Source: Thermoprotei archaeon
GTDB lineage: Archaea; Thermoproteota; Thermoprotei; Thermofilales; B15-G2
Direction of reading: 5' to 3'
Assembly: GCA_003649445.1 (NCBI GenBank)
Contig: QMRV01000019.1
Coordinates: 1 to 39,814, forward strand
DNA length: 39,814 nucleotides
Shown: positions 33,384 through 39,814 of the stretch, piece after piece
Layout: the number at the start of each line of letters is the position of its first letter
Position numbering within the stretch: the stretch's first letter is position 1
The notes under the pieces: generated by a model
Databases searched by the model: none
The model's input: the letters and a program-made list of their open reading frames with translations, nothing else
Told to the model about the DNA's origin: nothing
Position numbers and translations under genes: made by a program

Positions 33384-33758
33384 TTAAACTCCCTAAAAGA
33401 ACTATTCTTCTTTACATTTAATTAAATTTCAAGTAAGCATTTATTAAAGTCTCAGTAATACTCCTCTAAAACTTTTTAAACTTATAACCCCCATGTAGCT
33501 CATTTAAATAAACTCTAATGTTTATTACTTTTAAAAGTATTCTAGTTCTTGAAATTTTTGAGAACTTTAATAGAGTAATTTTGTTTTCTGTTGACAGTCC
33601 AATGAAGGAGATTTTCAACAAGTATTATAATTATCTGGTTTAGAACAAAGAGAAAACTATTTTCGATTGAAGATTCTCGAAGATAAAGCTTGTGAAGTAA
33701 TTTTAATGCGACTAAAGTCATTTAAGTTAAATTTTTATTTCACCTATGTTTAAGTAAT
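33384..33758. other. AT-rich stretch with a possible 41-residue ORF
   Basis: An ATG at 33518 opens 41 codons to TAG at 33641-33643 (MFITFKSILVLEIFENF..., rich in Phe and Ile), on the plus strand. A TATA-like CTTATAA lies 35 bases upstream. It matches nothing I know and may be chance. Otherwise I see only AT-rich spacer and the TATA region for the gene at 33759. Confidence 0.3.
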
Positions 33759-34134
33759 GTGATGACCACCACAAAAGGCAACTTTTTGCTTGGAGTAATA
33801 GTTGGCTTTATTCTACACGCAGTATTAAGTGGTCCTTTACCGCTTATAGGAGACTTCATAGCAGGGCTTATTGCAGGCTTTATAGCTGGAGGCGGAATGG
33901 GTAGAGGTGCTCTTGCAGGCTTCTTAGCGGGTATACTTGGAAGTCTTATTCTCGCAACACTAGTAGCAATTCTTTTCCCCGTTTCTCTTAACAATAGTAA
34001 TTCCTCCTCTAGCTCCCTATGCACCTCATGCTGGAATAGGATTAGCTTTACTAGTAGTCGTTCTTTCGCTCAAAGGAGCTCTAATAGGGCTTGTAGGAGG
34101 AGTATTAGGAGCAGTCATTAGAGCAAAAAGCTAG
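33759..34134 (+). pseudogene. Gly/Ala-rich membrane protein (DUF5518-like), frameshifted
   Basis: From GTG at 33759 (or ATG at 33762) the protein has helices FLLGVIVGFILHAVL, FIAGLIAGFIAGGGMGRGALAGFLAGILGSLI. Near 33990 the frame turns into Ser-rich nonsense. Removing one A in CTTAACAATAG restores APHAGIGLALLVVVLSLKGALIGLVGGVLGAVIRAKS and a TAG at 34132-34134. The pattern is that of DUF5518-type small integral membrane proteins in archaea. A base-calling error is possible. Confidence 0.65.
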
Positions 34135-36055
34135 CTCTGCTAGCTTTTTCTTTAACTTTTATTTTAACTCCTAGAAGCTCTAATATTTTATTTAAATATT
34201 CTTTTTCGTTTATTTCTCCTTTAACAAGCATTTCTGTGAGTTTATCGAATTCTTTTCTAGCTTCTTTAGGTATAGGTGGAAGACCTGTAGTTTCTTTAGC
34301 TATAAGTGAGGCTATTTCACAGGCAATAGGGTCGTTTTTATTAAAGTATACTTCACCAGTCTTGAGATCTACTAGAAGTATGTGAGAGTTAGGTAGAATA
34401 AATGACTCTACTTCCTCTATACTTTTCTGATCCCAGCCAGTAGGAGAAGCTAATATGAGTACATACTCTATATCTTTTCTAATTCTCTTCTCTATAGCCT
34501 TAAGGGCTTCAGCTTTAGCTAGAGGCTTGTGGTCTATTTCATTGTAAAAGAGTTTTTTAAGTCTAGAGTAAGTAAGCACATATATGGCGAACTCTTTTTT
34601 CCGGAAAAAGCCTCCCATGTAATAAATAAATTCTAGTAGAGTGTTTTCGGGAAGCATACTTAATTTCTTTTCATTAATAACTTCTCTTTTTGCTTCTAAT
34701 TCTTTTCTAATAGCTTCTTTTTCTTCCTTAGATAAATCTATTCTCTTATAACTTAAATTAACTTCTCCCCCTAGTCTGGGTCTCCAGTACTTAAAAATGT
34801 TTTCAACTTTTGTACAGAATTCTAGCTGAAGTGTTCTGGCTAAGTGGATATCTGTAGCCAATAATATTTCTTCTAGAGTAGCCGGCCTTAATGCAATATA
34901 GCTACCTCTATCTTCTGTAACAGTCGCTATAGGATGTTCAAATATAATTGTTACTTCTTGTCCTTTAACCTCAATTTTCTTCCAAGGTATGTTTCCTTGA
35001 ATAAAAACTGGCTTAGAGTACTTCTTTATCTCGGGAAGCTTTTTCCCTACAATATATTTTCCTACTAAATAGCCTAATCCTGCTGAAAAAGCACTTTTGA
35101 AAAATAGGTCTATGAGAGAGTTATAGTCTGTTTTCTCCGCTTCAATAGGCTTTACTTCAATTACTTCTTCTTTAAGCAGTTTCTCCCAAGTGCTTCCTCG
35201 AGGATCTCTGTATATTACTTTAGTTGAAGGTAGTGTATGTGAACCAGAGGGCAAGTATATCTTATACTTAAGTACTTTTTCTTCGCCGGGCTTGAGTACA
35301 CCTCTCCACTTGTACTCGCCTTCAATTTTCATACCTTCTATAGGTTCTACTACACTTACGCCAAGAGCAGTTGTACCTACATTACGAAGAATAATTTCTA
35401 CTTCAGCTGGTTTTCCTTCTATAATGTTTTTAGACTTAACTCTACGCACTACTTCAAGCATAGGTCTATACGGCTTAACCTTAATCTTAAGTAGCTTTGA
35501 CTTTACGTTAATTCTTTTGCCGTCAGAGAAAGTTGCTTCAGCTACAATAGGTCCTATAGTAGCTTCTCCTGTTTTCTCGGCTACAGCAGGTATTTCTAGT
35601 GAGTATTTTTCGCCTGAAGCAAGATATACAGTGTAGCTCCTGCCTTTTGGAAAAGATACTCCGACTCCCTCTAAGCTCAATATTACTTTAGCTTCTCTAA
35701 AATAGTTGTTTACAAGCAGACACGATATTTTTGCTACTTCCTCTTCAAATACTTCACTTTTATCTGCTTCAATTAGAATTTCCAGCATTGGAGTTTCTTT
35801 GCCTCCGCTTAGAACTACTTTTAGTTTACTTAGTCTTCTATCTATTTTGGCTAAGATATCTTTGCGGTGGTGTGGATATAGGTCTGCTGAGAGTACTTCG
35901 CTACGGAGTTTTGACAGAAAATCGATATACTTTACTAAATCTTTTCTGCTATAATTAGCTTTAAGTTCTTCAGCAGACAGCACTTCAATAAACTCCGTTT
36001 CTTTAAGCTTCCTATAGTATTCGACTGCAGTACTAATAGGCGATCTTCTGTACAA
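34118..36055 (-). CDS. Large uncharacterised protein: two beta-sandwich regions plus novel C-terminal domain
   Basis: The 645-residue product belongs to no family I know. In order: residues 1-85 helical (KDLVKYIDFLSKLRSEVLSA); 86-200 an Ig-like sandwich (AKISCLLVNNYFREAKVILSL, then GEATIGPIVAEATFSDG); 200-315 a second CARDB/DUF58-like sandwich (AEVEIILRNVGTTALGVSVV, then LKPGEEKVLKYKIYLPSG and YRDPRGSTW); 320-345 a Gly-rich hydrophobic helix (FKSAFSAGLGYLVGKYIVG); 345-500 mixed; 520-600 an alpha/beta domain (DIEYVLILASPTGWDQKSIEEVE, then SHILLVDLKTGEVYFNKND); 605-645 a short helical SHOCT-like end. No signal peptide. Ten bases separate it from the next gene upstream, so it is in an operon that faces away from cdc48. 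Confidence 0.7.
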   Translation of the reverse strand: MYRRSPISTAVEYYRKLKETEFIEVLSAEELKANYSRKDLVKYIDFLSKLRSEVLSADLYPHHRKDILAKIDRRLSKLKVVLSGGKETPMLEILIEADKSEVFEEEVAKISCLLVNNYFREAKVILSLEGVGVSFPKGRSYTVYLASGEKYSLEIPAVAEKTGEATIGPIVAEATFSDGKRINVKSKLLKIKVKPYRPMLEVVRRVKSKNIIEGKPAEVEIILRNVGTTALGVSVVEPIEGMKIEGEYKWRGVLKPGEEKVLKYKIYLPSGSHTLPSTKVIYRDPRGSTWEKLLKEEVIEVKPIEAEKTDYNSLIDLFFKSAFSAGLGYLVGKYIVGKKLPEIKKYSKPVFIQGNIPWKKIEVKGQEVTIIFEHPIATVTEDRGSYIALRPATLEEILLATDIHLARTLQLEFCTKVENIFKYWRPRLGGEVNLSYKRIDLSKEEKEAIRKELEAKREVINEKKLSMLPENTLLEFIYYMGGFFRKKEFAIYVLTYSRLKKLFYNEIDHKPLAKAEALKAIEKRIRKDIEYVLILASPTGWDQKSIEEVESFILPNSHILLVDLKTGEVYFNKNDPIACEIASLIAKETTGLPPIPKEARKEFDKLTEMLVKGEINEKEYLNKILELLGVKIKVKEKASRASFLL

Positions 36056-36064
36056 TTTTTCACC

Positions 36065-36472
36065 TTAGCTGATCTTACTTAACTTCAATTCTATTTCAAT
36101 GAGCCTTTGTTTATATATTCTTACAAGCGAAGTGTATAGAGAACTAGATATTCGTCTTTCCATAAATGCTTTAGAAAGGTCTCTAATCATTTTCAAACAG
36201 TATGCTTTTTCTCTATATAAATCTAAGTAATATTTAGTTTTATTTGCTAATATCTCTAAATCATTTTCATTAAGCTTTAATCCGCTTTTAGAAGCAATGT
36301 CTTTTAGTAGATTCTTTATCTCATCTAAAGAAATTTCACTGAATGTATCACTTTTTTCTTCTAGAGGGAAATACACTATGCGAGGGGGAACTTCAGCTTC
36401 AACTACTTGAGATTTCTTGCCGAGAATTAAGCCAAGTATAAATGGAGCTAAAATAGCCCACTTTTCACTCAA
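36065..36472 (-). CDS. Membrane-anchored helical protein of the cdc48-adjacent cluster
   Basis: This 135-residue protein has one short N-terminal membrane helix (WAILAPFILGLILG, residues 5-18) followed at once by KK, which places the rest in the cytoplasm or makes it a tethered domain. The remainder is helical: SLDEIKNLLKDIASKSGL, then NENDLEILANKTKYYLDLYREKAYCLKMI and RRISSSLYTSLVRIYKQRLIEIELKL. The last pattern (I-S-x-x-x-Y-x-x-L-x-x-x-Y) is common to archaeal coiled-coil oligomers. No family is known to me. It lies 10 bases ahead of the 645-residue protein gene. Confidence 0.6.
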   Translation of the reverse strand: MSEKWAILAPFILGLILGKKSQVVEAEVPPRIVYFPLEEKSDTFSEISLDEIKNLLKDIASKSGLKLNENDLEILANKTKYYLDLYREKAYCLKMIRDLSKAFMERRISSSLYTSLVRIYKQRLIEIELKLSKIS

Positions 36473-36505
36473 AGTACCGTCCCCCTATTTCAAGAATACT
36501 TTAGT

Positions 36506-36583
36506 TTACTTAAATTCTTTTTCCAGTAGCCAAAGATCCTTTCTCTTTACTTCAGCTATTAGCTTAATATTTCTCTCAAGCAC
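36506..36583 (-). CDS. Possible 25-residue microprotein
   Basis: GTG at 36583 opens 25 codons to TAA at 36506: LERNIKLIAEVKRKDLWLLE and four more residues, then stop. It is charged and helix-forming. A TTTTATTTAA element lies just upstream, and TAA immediately precedes the GTG in frame. It sits between two genes of the cluster on the same strand. Too short to be sure. Confidence 0.3.
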   Translation of the reverse strand: MLERNIKLIAEVKRKDLWLLEKEFK

Positions 36584-36639
36584 TTAAGTTAAATAAAATT
36601 GAGTAGCTTCTAGTGCGGGCTTTTACTTAAGAATTCTAG

Positions 36640-37203
36640 CTATTTCTTTTGGGTAGCTGTCAAGTAGGCTTTTTGAGCATACAGTTCTCTTAGACGCTGT
36701 TCTATTTGAGTTAATCTCTCGTTAATTTTCTTGAGTTTTTCTTCATTGAATTCAAGTAAAGCCATTTTCTTTAACTCTATTCTAGCTTCTTCGAGAGCTT
36801 TGATCTCACCTTCAATCATTTTTAGCTCAGGTAGAGCTGCTGGCTGCTGAGAAGACCGTGAAACTATGGTATGAACTTGAGCTACTTGAGGCTGCTGTGC
36901 AGTAATAGTCATTTGTCTTAGTATCTGAGCTATTTTCTTAGCTAGCTCATCTTCACTTACAGCTGGCTGGACGGGCTGAGGTTCTACTGTCTGCTGAAGT
37001 TTTCTTACTTCCTGTCTAACAGCCTCGATAAGCTCTTTTTCATCTACTCTACTTCCTCCTCTGACTTTTTGAGAAATTATGTTAACTAGCATAGGGTAAA
37101 GCGAGTGGTAGATGAAAGCATAGTAGAGTCCTCTCGCGCTTTCTGTGCCTAAAATTTTAATGATTTCTTTTGCGACTTTATCCCATGGAATTTCTTCACT
37201 CAT
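36640..37203 (-). CDS. Helical protein with Pro/Gln linker and coiled coil, divergent from cdc48
   Basis: The 187-residue product has an N-terminal helical domain (residues 1-65: WDKVAKEIIKILGTESARGL, then FIYHSLYPMLVNIISQKVRGG), a Pro/Gln-rich flexible linker (about 70-125, with QTVEPQPVQP), and a C-terminal coiled coil (about 126-175: MIEGEIKALEEARIELKKMA, then INERLTQIEQRLRELYAQ). No family is known to me. It is the first gene of the minus-strand cluster and starts 195 bases from cdc48. A head-linker-coil layout is common in adaptors, so it could link Cdc48 to a membrane or substrate, but that is inference. Confidence 0.62.
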   Translation of the reverse strand: MSEEIPWDKVAKEIIKILGTESARGLYYAFIYHSLYPMLVNIISQKVRGGSRVDEKELIEAVRQEVRKLQQTVEPQPVQPAVSEDELAKKIAQILRQMTITAQQPQVAQVHTIVSRSSQQPAALPELKMIEGEIKALEEARIELKKMALLEFNEEKLKKINERLTQIEQRLRELYAQKAYLTATQKK

Positions 37204-37371
37204 AATTATCAGTAAGTAAATGTAGTCTAAATGCTAATAAATTTTGCGTGAAGAAATAAGAGCTATTCTTTAATCGATTTCTTTTAAAAATACTATTCTA
37301 TACAAATATTTTTCATTAAAGTATCTGAAAGTATATTGAACTTTGTGTACTATCTTTTTATGAGAAAACTA

Positions 37372-37391
37372 ATTAACTATTAACAGTTAAT
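37372..37391. promoter_or_regulatory. Perfect inverted repeat before cdc48
   Basis: ATTAACT (37372-37378) and AGTTAAT (37385-37391) form a perfect 7-bp inverted repeat with 6 bases between, ending 8 bases before the ATG of cdc48. A TATA-like CTTTTTATG at about 37354 would put the transcript start within the repeat. It is likely a regulator site, or a chance product of AT-rich sequence. Confidence 0.4.
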
Positions 37392-37398
37392 TTAATTA

Positions 37399-39561
37399 AT
37401 GAGTTTAGTTCGTGAAGTGACTTTAAAGGTTGCTGAGGCTAAACCATGGGATGTTGGCAAAAGCATTGCTAGGATAGACGGTAAAGTAATGAGTCTTCTT
37501 GGATTATCTGTGGGAGATGTTGTTGAAATAGAAGGCAAAAAGAGTACTGTAGCTACTGTAGCGTCGCCTTATCCTGAAGACTGGGGGCAGGGTATTATTA
37601 GAATAGATGCATTGCTGAGAAAAAGCGCTGAAATAAGTTTAGGTGAAGTAATTAAAATTAGAAAAGCGGTTAAAGTAGATCGCGCTAAAAGAATTGTTTT
37701 AGCGCCTCTTGAGGCGTCTCTTGAAGATATTTCAAGAGAATTCGTAGACTACGTTAAATCTAGGCTTAAAGCTACACCTCTTTGTCGGGGAAGTATTATT
37801 GAAGTACCCTTACTTAGAACTTCTCTTAAGTTTATTGTAGTCAGCACAGCTCCTCCAGGAGTAGTTCAGATAAGTGATGTAACTGAAGTCATTATCCGCA
37901 GGAAGCCGGAACAACTTGAGCTCACTATACCTAAAGTCACTTACGAAGATATAGGAGGCTTGGAGGAAGTAAAGTGCAAAGTAAGAGAAATGGTGGAGTT
38001 TCCCTTAAGATACCCCGAAGTATTTAAGCGTCTCGGTGTACAGCCGCCTAAAGGTGTACTGTTTTACGGGCCGCCTGGAACAGGTAAAACCCTTTTAGCT
38101 AAAGCTGTGGCAAATGAGTCTGGCGCCTACTTTATAGCTATAAATGGTCCGGAGATCGTAAGCAAGTACTATGGTGAAAGCGAAGCTAGACTCAGAGAAA
38201 TATTTAAGGCAGCAAAAGAGAACGCTCCTGCTATAATATTTATTGATGAAATAGATGCTATAGCGCCTAAGAGAGAAGAAGTAGGCGAAGTTGAAAGAAG
38301 AATTGTAGCTCAGCTATTGACATTAATGGACGGGCTTGAGGAAGCAGAACAAGTAGTAGTGATAGCTACTACAAATAGAATAAATGATGTAGATCCAGCG
38401 CTCAGGAGACCTGGTAGATTTGATCGAGAAATATTCTTTCCGGTACCTGACAAAAAAGCGCGTAGAGAAATACTAGCTATACATACGAGAAACATGCCTC
38501 TAGCAAAAGATGTAGATCTCGACGAAATTGCGGCACTTACTCACGGATATACGGGAGCAGACCTTGCTGCACTGTGTCGAGAAGCAGCAATGAATGCTCT
38601 AAGGAGAGTTCTGCCTAAAATAAATTTCAGTAAAGGCGAAATACCTCCAGAAGTTTTAGAGGAAATAGAAGTCACTCGAAGGGATTTCATGGAGGCACTC
38701 AAAGATATTCAGCCTACAGCTATGAGAGAAGTATACGTCGAAGTACCTGAAGTACACTGGGAGAACATAGGCGGGCTTAAAGAAGCAAAGCAGATGGTAA
38801 GAGAGGCTGTCGAGTGGCCTATTAAGCACCCGGAGTTCTTCAAGGAAATGGGCATAGATCCTCCCAAAGGAGTACTACTCTACGGGCCGCCAGGCTGCGG
38901 TAAAACACTATTGGCTAAAGCAGCTGCAACAGAAAGCGGAGCAAACTTTATTTCAGTTAAAGGCCCCGAGATTCTAAGCAAGTGGGTAGGTGAAAGCGAA
39001 AAAGCAGTCAGAGAAATATTCGCTAGAGCCAGACAAGTAGCTCCCTGCATAATATTTTTCGACGAAATAGACGCTATAGCGCCTAGAAGAGGCACTAGAT
39101 TCGACTCAGGCGTCACCGATAGAATAGTTAACCAGCTTTTAACAGAAATGGACGGAATAGAGAAACTAGAGGGAATAGTAGTATTGGCGGCAACTAACCG
39201 TCCCGACATAATAGACCCAGCTCTCCTAAGGCCCGGTCGCTTCGACAGACTAATATATGTTCCTCCACCAGACCTTGAAGCCCGCTACGAAATACTGAAA
39301 GTACATACTAGGAGAATGCCTTTAGCAGAAGACGTGGACTTGAAGAAAATAGCTGAGCGAACAGAATTATATAGCGGCGCCGACTTGGCCGCCTTATGCC
39401 GGGAAGCAGCAATGACAGCGTTAAGAGAAGCAGGCAAACCTACTAAAGTACATATGAGGCACTTTGAAAAAGCAATGAAAGTAGTTAAGCCTAGTCTTAA
39501 GCCCGAAGACCTAGAGCGCTACGAGAAAATAAGAGAAGAATTAACGCATATGTTTACTTAG
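37399..39561 (+). CDS. cdc48: Cdc48/VCP-type AAA+ ATPase
   Basis: The 720-residue product has the standard layout: N-terminal double-psi barrel (about 1-90, [13 protein letters not shown]) and second N-subdomain (about 95-175), D1 with Walker A GPPGTGKT (near residue 225), Walker [10 protein letters not shown] and the D1 arginine-finger region RRPGRFDRE, and D2 with GPPGCGKT (near 497), IIFFDEIDA and RPGRFDR. It unfolds and extracts proteins and can feed the archaeal proteasome. The length is usual for archaea. Both ATPase sites look complete. It is divergent from an uncharacterised gene cluster, with an inverted repeat at its start. It ends in two TAG codons in tandem. Confidence 0.93.
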   Translation: MSLVREVTLKVAEAKPWDVGKSIARIDGKVMSLLGLSVGDVVEIEGKKSTVATVASPYPEDWGQGIIRIDALLRKSAEISLGEVIKIRKAVKVDRAKRIVLAPLEASLEDISREFVDYVKSRLKATPLCRGSIIEVPLLRTSLKFIVVSTAPPGVVQISDVTEVIIRRKPEQLELTIPKVTYEDIGGLEEVKCKVREMVEFPLRYPEVFKRLGVQPPKGVLFYGPPGTGKTLLAKAVANESGAYFIAINGPEIVSKYYGESEARLREIFKAAKENAPAIIFIDEIDAIAPKREEVGEVERRIVAQLLTLMDGLEEAEQVVVIATTNRINDVDPALRRPGRFDREIFFPVPDKKARREILAIHTRNMPLAKDVDLDEIAALTHGYTGADLAALCREAAMNALRRVLPKINFSKGEIPPEVLEEIEVTRRDFMEALKDIQPTAMREVYVEVPEVHWENIGGLKEAKQMVREAVEWPIKHPEFFKEMGIDPPKGVLLYGPPGCGKTLLAKAAATESGANFISVKGPEILSKWVGESEKAVREIFARARQVAPCIIFFDEIDAIAPRRGTRFDSGVTDRIVNQLLTEMDGIEKLEGIVVLAATNRPDIIDPALLRPGRFDRLIYVPPPDLEARYEILKVHTRRMPLAEDVDLKKIAERTELYSGADLAALCREAAMTALREAGKPTKVHMRHFEKAMKVVKPSLKPEDLERYEKIREELTHMFT

Positions 39562-39665
39562 TAGAGTTTGATTAAGACTCGTTTTCCTTAAAGTAATTTA
39601 CCCAAATTATTGGCACTAAACTATTCTATCGCGAAGTATATTAACTACAATGCTTAGTGAGTACT

Positions 39666-39814
39666 GTGGTGTCTGAAGACTACTTATCGAAACTCGACTC
39701 CAGTTTAATTCAGATACTTGAGTCTTGGAAACAGGGGGAAAAAGATAGCGAAGTAAAAGTATTCGTATACTGCGCTGAGGGATGCGAAGAAATTGTCTTG
39801 AGTTTTCTTGAGAA
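39666..39814 (+). CDS. Partial protein running off the right edge
   Basis: A GTG start at 39666 or 39669, with a TATA-like GTATATTAA about 25 bases before it, opens a frame that continues to the end of the window. It reads DYLSKLDSSLIQILESWKQG, then KVFVYCAEGCEEIVLSFLE. A helix followed by a V-x-V-x-[YF]-x-x-G strand is common in the pro-region of archaeal subtilisin-like proteases, but this is a weak inference from under 50 residues. Confidence 0.45.
   Translation, partial: MVSEDYLSKLDSSLIQILESWKQGEKDSEVKVFVYCAEGCEEIVLSFLE

Noticed and set aside
35190..35958. Several plus-strand reading frames of 75-148 codons
   Set aside because: They are antisense to the 645-residue protein gene, Ser/Leu-rich, and lack promoters or family patterns.
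1..39814. CRISPR array, insertion sequence or transposase
   Set aside because: I found no regular spaced repeat of the right length, no terminal inverted repeats with target duplications, and no transposase or integrase motifs.

Overview
The window is archaeal and most likely from a thermophilic Thermoproteota (crenarchaeal-type) genome. The signs are an archaeal Cdc48/VCP AAA+ ATPase, a geranylgeranyl reductase for archaeal lipids, a UPF0282 metallo-beta-lactamase-fold protein, AbrB/PIN and MNT/HEPN toxin-antitoxin pairs, TATA boxes about 25 bases before start codons (leaderless genes), and at least three box C/D sRNAs. I cannot name a species. There is no tRNA, rRNA, CRISPR array or transposase in the window.

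Layout. 1-3244 (minus strand): a truncated secreted protein, two DUF4870-type membrane genes that are both broken, an amidohydrolase, an acetoacetate-decarboxylase-like protein and a degenerate nuclease-fold protein. 3356-3412: a clear C/D sRNA. 3517-6409: an ACT-domain regulator, a beta-propeller glycosidase-like protein, then a decayed nitrilase and a broken small membrane gene. 6762-8636: an HxlR regulator divergent from geranylgeranyl reductase. 8657-11490: disrupted accessory genes, including a VapC toxin and a radical SAM enzyme. 11531-16402: membrane proteins (MscS-type TM-helix protein, ArsB/SLC13-like transporter, CPA2 antiporter). 16456-16503: a second C/D sRNA. 16861-19161: aldo/keto reductase and Gfo/Idh/MocA oxidoreductase. 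19360-20672: a 14-bp-periodic repeat in front of an archaeal ATPase. 20738-22909: a membrane-anchored transglutaminase-like protein paired with a secreted, membrane-anchored protein. 22941-30333: two MFS transporters, an MNT/HEPN module, UPF0282, a metallophosphoesterase with a membrane insertion, a GH99-like gene split by TAG, and a GATase-like protein. 30757-34134: a coiled-coil protein, a third C/D sRNA, a stand-alone encapsulated-ferritin-like protein, VapBC, a deleted alcohol dehydrogenase and a frameshifted membrane protein. 34118-39561: three or four uncharacterised minus-strand genes facing away from cdc48.

Two themes stand out. First, about ten genes are interrupted by single-base frameshifts or in-frame stops. 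Some are clearly real decay (lost catalytic residues, internal deletion); others sit at homopolymers and could be assembly errors. Second, the best candidate for an undescribed system is the cluster at 34118-37203: a 645-residue protein with two Ig-like beta-sandwich regions and a novel alpha/beta C-terminal domain, a membrane-anchored helical protein, a possible 25-residue microprotein, and a Pro/Gln-linker coiled-coil protein, divergent from cdc48 across a shared promoter region holding a perfect inverted repeat.
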